NCBI GenBank assembly: GCA_965601455.1
Contig: OZ271831.1
Span: 1,426,001-1,490,000, forward strand
Source: JANQEU01 sp965601455
GTDB lineage: Bacteria > Bacteroidota > Bacteroidia > Cytophagales > Cyclobacteriaceae
Length of the DNA: 64,000 bases
Direction of reading: 5' to 3'
The first letter of the stretch is position 1. Each line of letters starts with the position of its first letter. Positions 18,635-28,349 of the stretch are shown here, in pieces. The notes under the pieces are model-generated. The model saw nothing but the letters and a program-made list of their open reading frames with translations. It did no database searches and was not told the origin of the DNA. Both the position numbers and the translations under genes were made by a program.

Positions 18635-18763
18635 GGGTAATTCTATCTACTATCAAATCTAATCAATCCTTTTTTTCTGAAGAGGCCAAACTTTTATTTT
18701 GGCTTGTAGTGTTGGATTTAAATGTGTTTGAAACGACTAATTTAGCGATCTGAAATTCAATAT

Positions 18764-20023
18764 ATGCGAGCTGAAATCATAACTATTGGCGATGAGATTC
18801 TGTATGGTCAGACCCTGGACACTAATTCACATTGGATGAGTCGGGAACTGGATGCCATAAACATAAAAGTTGTGCAGAAAACAACTATTGGGGACAATAG
18901 AGACGATATTCTTGTAGCTTTTGAAACGGCAGAAAAAAGAGCTGACCTGATCCTCATTACAGGAGGGCTTGGCCCTACTTCTGATGACCTGACTAAACCC
19001 TTGCTGGCCGAGTACTTTGGTGTAGGATATAGGTTTGATCAGGAAGCTTTGGATCACATCATTCAAATTTTTTCAGCCGCAGGTAGAGAAGTTACCGATG
19101 TAAACAAGTTGCAGGCAGAATTACCTGAGAACTGTATAAAAATTCCGAATTCATTAGGGACAGCACCCGGCATGTGGTTTGATGTAAGAGGAAAGATCTT
19201 TGTATCCATGCCAGGAGTACCCTTTGAAATGAAAAGAATGATGACCGATAGCATACTTCCGCAGCTTCAGGATAGAACGGAAGGGGAGATCTCTCATAGG
19301 ATAATCAGGACTATCGGTATTGGTGAGAGTAATCTCCAGGAATTGATAAAAGATTGGGAACGGGGCCTTCCGAAAAGTGTTCGACTTGCTTATCTCCCTG
19401 GGATTGCCCAGGTAAAGTTGAGATTGACAGCGGTTGGAGTAAATGAAACTGAAGTGCAGGAATTGCTCAAGCAGGAAGAGGAAAAGGTGGTTCCACTCAT
19501 CGAGAAGTATGTATATGGATATGGTGAAGTAGAGATTGAAAAGGCTATCGGTCTTCTTTTGATGGAGCAAGATGCGACTGTCTCTTTTGCCGAAAGCTGC
19601 ACCGGAGGATACCTATCATCAATGATTACTTCTGTTCCTGGTAGCTCAAAGTATTACCTGGGATCGATTTTATCATATGACAATAGGGTCAAGATTAATC
19701 AGTTGGGAGTAGAGGAAGAAGCAATAAACAAGCATGGGGCGGTAAGTGAACAAGTCGCAAGGCAAATGGCCGAAGGCGTAAGAAGAGAATTAAAGACTAC
19801 TGTGGGAATGGGCATAACCGGTATTGCTGGTCCGGATGGGGGGACACCAGATAAACCGGTTGGTACGGTCTGTCTGGCGTACGCTGATGAAAGCAAAACC
19901 ATCTCCCGGAGAATTCAGTTAACTAAAGATAGGAAGCTGAATATCCAATATGCTTCAATTGCTGCACTCAATATGTTACGAATTAATTTTTCGACTGATA
20001 AACAAAATAAACTACCTTTGTAA
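18764..20023 (+). CDS. cinA: CinA family nicotinamide-nucleotide amidohydrolase / ADP-ribose pyrophosphatase-like
   Basis: 419 aa. The N-terminal MoCF-like domain (COG1058) starts MRAEIITIGDEILYGQTLDTNS and carries LILITGGLGPTSDDLTK. The C-terminal PncC amidohydrolase domain (~residues 260-419) has SFAESCTGGYLSSMITSVPGSS, GAVSEQVARQMAEG and GITGIAGPDGGTPDKPVGTV. The enzyme recycles NMN to NaMN in NAD salvage. It stands upstream of the E2 gene with 31 nt between. Confidence 0.93.
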   Translation: MRAEIITIGDEILYGQTLDTNSHWMSRELDAINIKVVQKTTIGDNRDDILVAFETAEKRADLILITGGLGPTSDDLTKPLLAEYFGVGYRFDQEALDHIIQIFSAAGREVTDVNKLQAELPENCIKIPNSLGTAPGMWFDVRGKIFVSMPGVPFEMKRMMTDSILPQLQDRTEGEISHRIIRTIGIGESNLQELIKDWERGLPKSVRLAYLPGIAQVKLRLTAVGVNETEVQELLKQEEEKVVPLIEKYVYGYGEVEIEKAIGLLLMEQDATVSFAESCTGGYLSSMITSVPGSSKYYLGSILSYDNRVKINQLGVEEEAINKHGAVSEQVARQMAEGVRRELKTTVGMGITGIAGPDGGTPDKPVGTVCLAYADESKTISRRIQLTKDRKLNIQYASIAALNMLRINFSTDKQNKLPL

Positions 20024-20054
20024 GAGGGATTTTGCATTGAAAAACAAATAATCT

Positions 20055-21359
20055 ATGGCTACTGTTGAACTATTGATGCCGAAGATGGGCGAGAGTGTGA
20101 TGGAAGGTACCATCCTAACTTGGCTTAAAAATGAGGGGGAAACAATAGAGGAAGATGAATCCGTGTTGGAAGTTGCTACCGATAAGGTGGATACCGAAAT
20201 CCCTTCAACAACAAGCGGAGTTTTGAAAAAAATTCTGGCCAGGGATGGTGACGTGGTTCAAGTCGGAAAACCTATTGCTGTTATAGAGACGGACGGAGAA
20301 GTTCAAACGGACGTCCCCGAACCAGATATTCAGTCAGATCAGGCTGTGGAACAAGCTGAAAAGATGCTCACTGAAGCAATGGAGCACAGTTCTGGAGCTC
20401 CGATTGATGAAATTCCTCGAAGTTCAGGTAACAGGTTTTATTCACCACTAGTCAGGAATATAGCAAAGGAAGAAAACATCACAGTAGAAGAACTAGATAG
20501 AGTTACGGGAACTGGGAAAGAAGGTCGGGTAACAAAGAAGGATATTCTTGCCTACATCGATAAACGAACCTCTGGGGACTCAAATGGAGCTACTAATGGG
20601 CAACAAATAAAAATCACTGCGCCAGCACCGGTTAAGGCAACGATTTCAGGTGAGGATGAGATCATTGAGATGGATAGAATGCGTAAGATGATCGCTCAGC
20701 GCATGATTGAATCCAAAGCTACATCCGCTCACGTCACATCCTTCGTCGAAGCTGATATGAGTGCCGTAGTAAAATGGAGGAAAGAACATAAGGATGCATT
20801 TCAGAATCAATATGGCCAAAGTCTTACGTTCACTCCAATTGTAATTGAGGCGGTTGTCAAGGCCATAAAAGACTTTCCGGGAGTAAACATCCAGGTAGAT
20901 GGAGATAGGATTGTTAAAAAATCGTCAATTAATATTGGAATGGCAGTAGCTCTGCCTAGCGGTAATCTAATTGTACCTGTTATACACAACGCCCACGAGT
21001 TGAATCTTCTTGGTCTCACAAAGAAGGTTAATGATTTAGCGAAAAGGGCTAGGGAAAACCAGTTAACCCCTGATGAGCTTTCGGGGGGAACTTATTCCGT
21101 CTCCAATGTTGGGTCCTTTGGGAATGTAATGGGAACGCCCATTATCATGCAACCCCAGGTTGCAATCATGGCGGTCGGTGCCATTCAGAAAAAACCTGCG
21201 GTAATAGAAACACCTGAAGGTGATTTAATTGGTATTCGTCATAAAATGTTCCTTTCCCATAGTTATGATCACCGTGTTATCGATGGTGCTCTAGGAGGAA
21301 TGATGGTCAGACGTGTAGCAGATTACCTGGAGCAGTTTGATATAAGTAGAACGCAGTAA
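20055..21359 (+). CDS. 2-oxoacid dehydrogenase E2 (dihydrolipoamide acyltransferase)
   Basis: 434 aa. One lipoyl domain (residues 1-80; lipoylated lysine in EVATDKVDTEIPS), a peripheral subunit-binding domain (SPLVRNIAKEENITVEELDRVTGTGKEGRVTKKDIL, ~130-165) and the catalytic core, with HSYDHRVIDGALGG near the C-terminus giving the HxxxDG active site. Acyl specificity is not certain. The single lipoyl domain and the gene's separation from pyruvate dehydrogenase genes fit the branched-chain or 2-oxoglutarate type. No E1 genes lie in the window. Confidence 0.88.
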   Translation: MATVELLMPKMGESVMEGTILTWLKNEGETIEEDESVLEVATDKVDTEIPSTTSGVLKKILARDGDVVQVGKPIAVIETDGEVQTDVPEPDIQSDQAVEQAEKMLTEAMEHSSGAPIDEIPRSSGNRFYSPLVRNIAKEENITVEELDRVTGTGKEGRVTKKDILAYIDKRTSGDSNGATNGQQIKITAPAPVKATISGEDEIIEMDRMRKMIAQRMIESKATSAHVTSFVEADMSAVVKWRKEHKDAFQNQYGQSLTFTPIVIEAVVKAIKDFPGVNIQVDGDRIVKKSSINIGMAVALPSGNLIVPVIHNAHELNLLGLTKKVNDLAKRARENQLTPDELSGGTYSVSNVGSFGNVMGTPIIMQPQVAIMAVGAIQKKPAVIETPEGDLIGIRHKMFLSHSYDHRVIDGALGGMMVRRVADYLEQFDISRTQ

Positions 21360-21362
21360 TAG

Positions 21363-22232
21363 ATGTCCGGGCATCACCACCAGGGTACCGGGAATATTAA
21401 AACAGCATTTTTCCTCAATTCATGTTTCGCGGTCATCGAATTGGTTGGTGGTATTTATACAAATAGTATTGCCATTATATCAGATGCACTTCACGACTTG
21501 GGTGATAGCCTCAGTCTAGGTTTAGCCTGGTATTTCCAGAAGATTTCAGATAAGGAGCAAAACAGGAACTTTACCTTCGGATTTAAAAGATTCAATGTTC
21601 TTGGTGCAATCATAAATGCGGTTGTACTAACTGTAGGCTCGGTGTTGATCATATCAGAAGCTGTACCGCGACTCTTTAACCCGGTAATGCCGGATGCAAA
21701 GGGTATGATGTATCTGGCGGGGTTAGGAATCATTGTTAATGGGGTTGCTGCGTTTCGAATGCGTGGTGGACATACGCTTAATGAGCGGGTTGTATATATT
21801 CATTTACTGGAAGATGTACTTGGATGGTTAGCGACCCTGATTGTTTCCATTGTTCTCATATTCCGAGCCGTTCCAATTTTGGATCCTGTGCTTTCAATCC
21901 TTGTGTCGGCTTATATTCTATACAATGTTTATAAAAATCTAAAATCAAGTTTAAAAATCATTCTACAAGCTACACCCGTTGAAATAGATATTGACAAGGT
22001 CCACGAAAGCATTCTTGGCATCACCGGAGTTGATGACTTTCATGACTGTCATTTATGGACCATGGATGGACACTATCATGTGTTATCGGGACATGTCGTA
22101 ATCGGTGAAGGCCTCACCATGGATAACTGTGCAAACATTAAAAAAGAAGTAAAATCGGTACTGGCGGATCTCGATATCAATCACTCTACCATTGAGTTTG
22201 AAACCCCATCGGAGGACTGCCATTCGTGTTAA
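21363..22232 (+). CDS. Cation diffusion facilitator (CDF) metal transporter
   Basis: 289 aa, six membrane segments. It carries the metal-binding HxxxD pairs of CDF exporters: DALHDLGDSLSLGL in TM2 and HLLEDVLGWLATL in TM5. The N-terminus MSGHHHQGTG is histidine-rich. A cytosolic C-terminal domain (~210-289) has DDFHDCHLWTMDGHYHVLSGH. It exports Zn2+ or a similar divalent metal in exchange for protons. Starts 3 nt after the E2 stop, so it is probably co-transcribed with it. Confidence 0.9.
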   Translation: MSGHHHQGTGNIKTAFFLNSCFAVIELVGGIYTNSIAIISDALHDLGDSLSLGLAWYFQKISDKEQNRNFTFGFKRFNVLGAIINAVVLTVGSVLIISEAVPRLFNPVMPDAKGMMYLAGLGIIVNGVAAFRMRGGHTLNERVVYIHLLEDVLGWLATLIVSIVLIFRAVPILDPVLSILVSAYILYNVYKNLKSSLKIILQATPVEIDIDKVHESILGITGVDDFHDCHLWTMDGHYHVLSGHVVIGEGLTMDNCANIKKEVKSVLADLDINHSTIEFETPSEDCHSC

Positions 22233-22320
22233 CCGATTTCTCAAATTATTGTTAAAAACTAATCTGGGCATTAATTTCCGGTGGAAGACGTTTTACTTTG
22301 TACGCAATCGAAATTCATAT

Positions 22321-23709
22321 ATGCGTTTTAAGTCATTTTTCACACTCCTAATCGCTCTTACTTGTGTTTTTAGTCTAGCTGCCGGGCACAGAATTACCTT
22401 CACCGTTACGAATATTCCAGAAGAATTTGCAGTCATAGGTTTCCATCTTGGAGATAAGCAACATGCCCATGACACGGTTTATTTTAATGAGAATTTCACA
22501 GCTGTTTTGGAAGGTGATGAGGACTTACCGAAAGGAATATATTTTCTGTATACTCCTAGCCTTTACCTTGAATTCCTTGTCGCTGAACAAGAATTTTCTT
22601 TGGCAACTACATTGGATGGCGGATATGAGAATATGAAAGTCGAAGGATCAAGAGAGAATGAATTGTTCCAGCAGTTCCAGGAAAAGATGATCCTAATTCA
22701 GCGTGAACAACGCATACTAACAGACTCTCTTGGTCGCCTGTCCGGGGAAGATTCTGTCCAGGTGAGAAACCAACTGGTCTCATTGTCAAAGGAATCCAAT
22801 TCCTTCAGAGATTCATTGATCAAAACCAATGAAGAATCTTTCTTTTCGAAAATCATCGGAATCACAAGACCATTTGACGTTCCAACCTTTGACGAAATTG
22901 AGAGTCCGGAAGAAAGGCAAAGGGCTCAGTTTTTCTACTATAAAGATCACTATTTTGATCACATTGACGAACCGGAGGAGTTATTGAGAACTCCGGTATT
23001 TAGGGAGTTTGTCCTCAAATATTTTGATGAATTAGTCATACCAAGAGCAGATTCAGTTATACAGGAAATCGACTGGTGGGTTGAAGAAGCCGGGGATACC
23101 GAGGAGTCCTTTCGATTTTGGATAGTGACGTTTTTCAAAAAATACCAGGATTCAAATATTATGGGTATGGATAAAGTATGGGTACATCTGGCGGAAAAGT
23201 ACTACCTGTCAGGAAGGGCTGACTGGCTATCCGATCAATCCATCGAGACCATACAAAAGGAAGTGAGGTTCTTGAAGCCAAACTTAATTGGAAACTATGC
23301 ACCCGCATTCTCTGTCTTGGATACCGCAATGAATGACGTTCAAATAAGCTCAATTCCCGCCAAATACCTTGTCTTATACTTCTATGATCCTGATTGCGGA
23401 CATTGCAGGAAGAAGACACCCGTGCTTCGTGAAGCATATGACCAAATCAAGATGTACGGTGGCGAGGTGATTGCCGTATGTACAACCGGTGATATTAAAA
23501 AATGGAAAAAATACGTTCGTGAAAACAACCTGGATTGGATAAATGTGGCGGATCCCTACGGTAAGAGTAATTTTCGGGTAGACTATAACGTGAGAACCAC
23601 ACCTCAGTTATTTGTTCTGGATCAGGAAAGAAAAATCGTGGCGAAAAAACTTGATATTGCTGACCAACTGCTTACCTTCCTCGAAGAACATCAAAGACTT
23701 AATCCTTAG
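22321..23709 (+). CDS. Thioredoxin-fold (TlpA-like) exported protein with N-terminal DUF4369/5106-type region
   Basis: 462 aa from ATG 22321; the frame is open to 22192 but the signal peptide (MRFKSFFTLLIALTCVFSLAAG) begins here. The N-terminal ~300 residues look like the extension seen in Bacteroidota TlpA-like proteins. The C-terminal domain has a thioredoxin active site, YFYDPDCGHCRKKTPVL (CGHC), plus the cis-proline region RTTPQLFVLD. Periplasmic thiol-disulfide exchange, substrate unknown. Confidence 0.85.
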   Translation: MRFKSFFTLLIALTCVFSLAAGHRITFTVTNIPEEFAVIGFHLGDKQHAHDTVYFNENFTAVLEGDEDLPKGIYFLYTPSLYLEFLVAEQEFSLATTLDGGYENMKVEGSRENELFQQFQEKMILIQREQRILTDSLGRLSGEDSVQVRNQLVSLSKESNSFRDSLIKTNEESFFSKIIGITRPFDVPTFDEIESPEERQRAQFFYYKDHYFDHIDEPEELLRTPVFREFVLKYFDELVIPRADSVIQEIDWWVEEAGDTEESFRFWIVTFFKKYQDSNIMGMDKVWVHLAEKYYLSGRADWLSDQSIETIQKEVRFLKPNLIGNYAPAFSVLDTAMNDVQISSIPAKYLVLYFYDPDCGHCRKKTPVLREAYDQIKMYGGEVIAVCTTGDIKKWKKYVRENNLDWINVADPYGKSNFRVDYNVRTTPQLFVLDQERKIVAKKLDIADQLLTFLEEHQRLNP

Positions 23710-23736
23710 TTACTTTATCGGTGGTAAATTAGTACC

Positions 23737-25308
23737 ATGCGATGCACCCTAATTCTTATTGTCACTTCATTCCTGTTTTTAGCATGTTCAAAAAAGGAGA
23801 TACAGGACGAACCGATTTCACAAGTAATAGAAGAGTCTTCAAAGAGGAATTTTCAGGAGCCCTTTCGACCTCAGTTTCATTTTAGTCCTCCGGAAAAGTG
23901 GATGAACGACCCAAATGGTATGTTCTATTACCAGGGGAAATATCACCTATTTTATCAATTCAATCCTGATTCGACTGTTTGGGGTCCAATGCACTGGGGA
24001 CATGCCGTGAGCAAAGATTTGACCAGCTGGGAGCATCTCCCAATAGCCTTGTATCCAGATAGTTTGGGGTTCATATTTTCTGGAAGTGCGGTTGTGGACG
24101 TGAACAATACTTCGGGATTTGGCAGTATTGAGAATCCTCCTATTGTAGCGATTTACACTTACGACAATCCGGATAGTTCCGATCCGGCCTTCCGACAGAC
24201 GCAGGGAATTGCCTATAGTCTTGATGCGGGGAACACCTTTGTACCTTATCAAAAGAATCCGGTGCTGAATCGGGTTGAAAGGGATTTTCGAGACCCGAAA
24301 GTTTTTTGGTATGAGCCAGAGAGTAAGTGGGTGATGGCCCTGGCAGTTGCCGATCATATAGAGTTTTACAGTTCACCAAATCTTAAAGATTGGGAATTTC
24401 TAAGTGAGTTTGGTGATCAGGATGGCTATCATGAAGGGGTATGGGAGTGCCCGGACCTTGTGCAATTACCTATTCAAGGTTCCAATGAAAAGAAATGGGT
24501 ACTGATCGTTTCGGTTGGTAATGAGGGAGAAATTGGTTCTGCCACTCAGTACTTTGTTGGTGATTTTGATGGAATTCGATTTACAAATAATCACTATCCG
24601 GAACGTATTTTATGGGTTGATCATGGAAGAGACAACTACGCTGGTGTCACATGGTCAGGAGTGCCCGAGGCGGATGGTCGTAAGATTTTCCTAGGATGGA
24701 TGAGTAATTGGGATTATGCCAACGTTGTTCCAACTGAAGGTTGGAGGAGTCATATGACTATTCCAAGGACGTTAGTCCTTTTTTCAACCCCAGATGGTTT
24801 ACGTCTGAACTCCTATCCAGTTGAGGAGTCGAAACTTCTAAGGTCACGATCTCTTCGTCAAAACCGGACGATCATCAACGTAGAAATGGATTGGACGCAT
24901 TTTCTAGATTCAGGTAATCACCGGCTGGATATGGAATTCATAGTAACTAAGATTGTGAGTTCTGGAGCATGGGAAATTGTTTTGAGCAATGATGTTGACG
25001 AACAATTATCTTTTGGTTATGATGACCGATCTCAGGTCGTTTATGTCGACCGGACAAAAGCGGGTCTAAGCGACTTCTCTGACAAGTTTGCGGGTCGTCA
25101 TGAAGCTCCCAGGTTATCTCGTTCAGATGCTATGGGAGTAAGAGTACTAATCGACGAAACTAGCATTGAGGTATTTGCAGATGTGGGTCAGGTTGTTCTC
25201 TCAGATCTTTTCTTTGCTACCCGTCCATTCAACAAAATGAAGTTTAGAACGCCGTATGACGAGGTCCTCTTTGAAGGGGAGTTTTTTCACCTTAAAAGCA
25301 TCTGGTGA
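23737..25308 (+). CDS. Glycoside hydrolase family 32 (levanase/fructan hydrolase) lipoprotein
   Basis: 523 aa. Type II signal with lipobox LFLAC (Cys17), so probably surface or periplasmic lipoprotein. GH32 motifs: KWMNDPNG with nucleophile D58, RDPKVF (186-191, transition-state stabiliser), ECPD with acid/base E238, then a C-terminal beta-sandwich (~residues 375-523). Hydrolyses beta-fructans or sucrose from outside the cell. The neighbouring hybrid regulator may control it. No SusC/SusD pair is adjacent. Confidence 0.93.
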   Translation: MRCTLILIVTSFLFLACSKKEIQDEPISQVIEESSKRNFQEPFRPQFHFSPPEKWMNDPNGMFYYQGKYHLFYQFNPDSTVWGPMHWGHAVSKDLTSWEHLPIALYPDSLGFIFSGSAVVDVNNTSGFGSIENPPIVAIYTYDNPDSSDPAFRQTQGIAYSLDAGNTFVPYQKNPVLNRVERDFRDPKVFWYEPESKWVMALAVADHIEFYSSPNLKDWEFLSEFGDQDGYHEGVWECPDLVQLPIQGSNEKKWVLIVSVGNEGEIGSATQYFVGDFDGIRFTNNHYPERILWVDHGRDNYAGVTWSGVPEADGRKIFLGWMSNWDYANVVPTEGWRSHMTIPRTLVLFSTPDGLRLNSYPVEESKLLRSRSLRQNRTIINVEMDWTHFLDSGNHRLDMEFIVTKIVSSGAWEIVLSNDVDEQLSFGYDDRSQVVYVDRTKAGLSDFSDKFAGRHEAPRLSRSDAMGVRVLIDETSIEVFADVGQVVLSDLFFATRPFNKMKFRTPYDEVLFEGEFFHLKSIW

Positions 25309-25324
25309 TTAAAATCGATACCTT

Positions 25325-25332
25325 TACATTTG
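25325..25332 (+). promoter_or_regulatory. -7 box of the hybrid regulator gene
   Basis: TACATTTG, matching TAnnTTTG, lies 26 nt before the ATG at 25358. The -33 region shows no clear TTG. Confidence 0.5.
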
Positions 25333-25357
25333 ATCATTCGATTGATTATCCTTTGAA

Positions 25358-28153
25358 ATGAGATTAATCACTGTAATTTGGTTTCTCTTTTTTGTGCCTT
25401 TGGCAACCTTTTCCAGCAATGAGATTGACAGTCTGAGACGGATGGTCAACAATGGGAATCCGGATGAGAAGGTACTTGCCGAAATATTTGTCGAATTAGC
25501 CTGGAATTATCGAGATATTCGACCAGATTCAGCTCTATATTTCTCCAATCGATCTCTCGATATTGCTCGTCGCACGGCTTTGAAACACCTGGAAATCCAG
25601 GCAATGAACTACATGGGAGTTGCCTATCGAAATTTGAGCGTTTATTCGAAAGCCTTTGAAGTGTACCTAGAGGCCCTTCGCTTGTCGGAGGAATACGGAG
25701 ATTCGGAACAACGTGGATATACACTTATCAATCTCGGAAACTTATATATCTATCAGACCAACTTCCAGGGAGCAATTAGCTACTTTATTCAGGCACTCGA
25801 TCAGGCTCAAGCTTTAGGTGACCAACGGATGCAAGGCTACTGTTTCATAAACCTTGGGAGATCCTATTATGGAATTGGTGAATACGGTCAATCACAATTG
25901 TATTTTTTGCAGGCGATTGACTTAAGAAAACGATTAGGAGATCTTGAAGGTGTTTATTCGGTAGAGGTAGAGCTTGCCAATTCATATCTGGCTTCCGGTG
26001 AAAGAAACGAAGCGGACAAAATTGTTTCCTCGATTATTGGGAAGGTCAATGAAAACGATTTACCCAGGACTTTAATTGAAGCGTACCAGGTTCTATCAAG
26101 AGTTCGTATGGATCAAGGTAAACCAGCTGAAGCGGAGTATTTCTCAAAGAAGGCACTTTCCCTTGCCAGGGAAGTTAGCAGTCGAAACGACGAGAAAGAG
26201 ATAAAACGGCAATTAAGTGATATATATGCTGCTACTGACGATTATCAACGTGCGTACCTGGAGCTATCCAAATACTCCGAGCTCAATCAGCAATTGTTTT
26301 CAGAGGAGAATATTCGAAAAATAGAACAGTTGAAGAACCAGTACGAAACGGAAAAGCAGGAAGCGGAAAACGTGCTTCTACGGACCCAAACGGAATTGAA
26401 CCAGGCAGTTATTGGCCGTCAACAGAACCTTATTCTTTTTGCCATTATTGGGATCGTATTATTGGTCGTTATCGCCGCATTGGCTATCCGAGCGTATTGG
26501 ATAAAGAAAAACTTGTCAAATGAGATATTCAATCAGAAGGATCGTATTGAGAAGGATCGAAATACAATCAAGCAACAAGCTGAAAAACTAACACAACTGG
26601 ATGAAGCAAAGTCCAGGTTTTTCGCAAACGTGTCCCACGACTTAAGAAGCCCACTGAGCTTGATTCTTGGGAACCTGGAAATGATATCCGAAGATCCGGA
26701 TACCGTTTTGAGTCCCAAATCAAAGAAAAACCTGGAAGTAGGTTTTAAAAACAGCAAACGGTTGATTTATCTCACTGACGAGATTAACGACTTGACTCGA
26801 TTGGAAGAGGGCAGAATCAATTTAAAAATTGAGACGGTAACCGTTAACAGTTATCTTCAAATGTTATGTGACATGTTCCGGGCCACTGCCGAGTACAAAG
26901 GTGTCAAGTTGGGTTTCGAAACCACTCTAACTCCAACAGAGACCTTTCTAATAGACCCAAGACAATTCGAGAAAATCTTTTATAACCTGGTTTCCAATGC
27001 TATTCGGTACACTCAAAAGGGAGATATCATCAGCATTAAGGCCGAAAGGAAATCTTCGTTCATAACCATAAAATTCAAGGATACAGGTGAGGGGATACCA
27101 AAAGATCATCTTCCATACATTTTTGATAGGTTTTATCAAAGCAATCAAAAAAACTATCGGACAAAAGAGGGAATGGGAATCGGACTAGCATTGGTTAAAG
27201 AGTTAGTTGAGCTGCATGACGGATACATTAACGTTTCGAGCGAAAAAGGTAAGGGCTCTGAATTTCTTGTTGCGATTAAGAGTGGAACTATCGAGGAAGC
27301 ACAGCCAACTCCCGGAGTACATAAAATTAAAGACCAGCATCTTGCATTCAGAGATCTCGAGACTGAATCGAAAATTAAACCACCCGCCGACGTGGATGAA
27401 AGCAAACCATCTATCTTGCTGGTGGACGATCATCCTGAGATTCGCTATTATATCCGACAGATTCTGGAGGACAAATACATCGTTCTAGAGGCAGCTCATG
27501 GGTTGGAAGCACTTTTCTTATTGAAAGAGGAATCCATTGATATGATCATCACCGATCTGATGATGCCGTGGATGGACGGCTTTGAATTAATTGAGTCAAT
27601 AGGAAAAAACGATAGCTTTGCCAAAATTCCTATGCTGGTTGTTTCCGCACGTATTAGCGAGGAAGACAAAGAAAAGGTACTCTACAAGGGTGTCAATGAC
27701 TACCTTCAAAAACCATTTTCCAAGAAGGAGCTTACGCTTAGAATTGAAAACTTATTGAAGCAGAAGGAAAAATTCTCAGATGATGGTTCTTCAGTTTTCT
27801 CAAAAATGGTTCAGGAAAACCTTCATGATATGGAGCGTGATATACTTCTGAAACTAGAAAATGTGGTGAGGGAAAATATCGGAGACTCCAATCTTAGTAT
27901 TTATACCTTGCAGGAAGCACTTGCCGCTAGTGAAAGACAGGTTTATCGGTTGGTGAAGAAAATCACGGGTCTAACTCCTCATGAATATATTACCGAAGTC
28001 CGTATGCAATATGCCGATTTCCTAATCAGAGAAAATAAGGTGAAGAATGCCTCGGAGGCTGCAAGGAATGTTGGAATCAAGAATGTTACAACATTCTCTA
28101 AGCAGTTTGAAAAAAAATTCGGAATACGTCCGGTTGACTTACTGAAAAGTTGA
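25358..28153 (+). CDS. TPR hybrid two-component sensor/regulator with AraC output
   Basis: 931 aa, all parts of a phosphorelay in one chain. Signal peptide 1-19; TPR repeats ~40-320 (for example GYTLINLGNLYIYQTNFQGAISYF); coiled-coil; TM ~357-381; HisKA with H427 in NVSHDLRSPL; HATPase_c with NAIRYT and GMGIGLALVKELVELH; receiver ~690-805 with phospho-acceptor D733 in IITDLMMPWMDG; AraC HTH ~830-931 (ASERQVYRLVKKITGLTPHEYI). Such hybrids bind a periplasmic ligand and activate nearby carbohydrate genes; here GH32 is the nearest candidate. Confidence 0.93.
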   Translation: MRLITVIWFLFFVPLATFSSNEIDSLRRMVNNGNPDEKVLAEIFVELAWNYRDIRPDSALYFSNRSLDIARRTALKHLEIQAMNYMGVAYRNLSVYSKAFEVYLEALRLSEEYGDSEQRGYTLINLGNLYIYQTNFQGAISYFIQALDQAQALGDQRMQGYCFINLGRSYYGIGEYGQSQLYFLQAIDLRKRLGDLEGVYSVEVELANSYLASGERNEADKIVSSIIGKVNENDLPRTLIEAYQVLSRVRMDQGKPAEAEYFSKKALSLAREVSSRNDEKEIKRQLSDIYAATDDYQRAYLELSKYSELNQQLFSEENIRKIEQLKNQYETEKQEAENVLLRTQTELNQAVIGRQQNLILFAIIGIVLLVVIAALAIRAYWIKKNLSNEIFNQKDRIEKDRNTIKQQAEKLTQLDEAKSRFFANVSHDLRSPLSLILGNLEMISEDPDTVLSPKSKKNLEVGFKNSKRLIYLTDEINDLTRLEEGRINLKIETVTVNSYLQMLCDMFRATAEYKGVKLGFETTLTPTETFLIDPRQFEKIFYNLVSNAIRYTQKGDIISIKAERKSSFITIKFKDTGEGIPKDHLPYIFDRFYQSNQKNYRTKEGMGIGLALVKELVELHDGYINVSSEKGKGSEFLVAIKSGTIEEAQPTPGVHKIKDQHLAFRDLETESKIKPPADVDESKPSILLVDDHPEIRYYIRQILEDKYIVLEAAHGLEALFLLKEESIDMIITDLMMPWMDGFELIESIGKNDSFAKIPMLVVSARISEEDKEKVLYKGVNDYLQKPFSKKELTLRIENLLKQKEKFSDDGSSVFSKMVQENLHDMERDILLKLENVVRENIGDSNLSIYTLQEALAASERQVYRLVKKITGLTPHEYITEVRMQYADFLIRENKVKNASEAARNVGIKNVTTFSKQFEKKFGIRPVDLLKS

Positions 28154-28324
28154 TCGGTTGGTAGAGATCTCCACCAACAGAGCTCTATCCCATGCTTGCA
28201 GATAGTCAGATCGTTTTTCCGGATCCTTTTCGAATTCGTTCTTGAAGAACTTAATATGCTTATTCGCTTTCATCCGAATGAGTCTTCTCATCCCTTTAGA
28301 AAGTTTCATTTTTCTTCGAGCCAT
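28139..28324 (-). CDS. Small basic hypothetical protein
   Basis: 61 aa from ATG 28324; a GTG at 28342 would add six residues. Highly basic N-terminal half (MARRKMKLSKGMRRLIRMKAN). It follows the DUF4249 gene by 25 nt on the same strand, and its 3' end overlaps the hybrid regulator gene by 15 nt. It has no known domain I can name. The base composition and position make it a plausible but unproven gene, possibly a nucleic acid or ribosome binder. Confidence 0.45.
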   Translation of the reverse strand: MARRKMKLSKGMRRLIRMKANKHIKFFKNEFEKDPEKRSDYLQAWDRALLVEISTNRSTFQ

Positions 28325-28349
28325 AGCTTCTAAACGAAGCACATGGTCA

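Noticed and set aside
27203..27488. Frames of 76-93 aa on both strands within the hybrid regulator
   Set aside because: They are shadows of the receiver-domain linker and have no family features.
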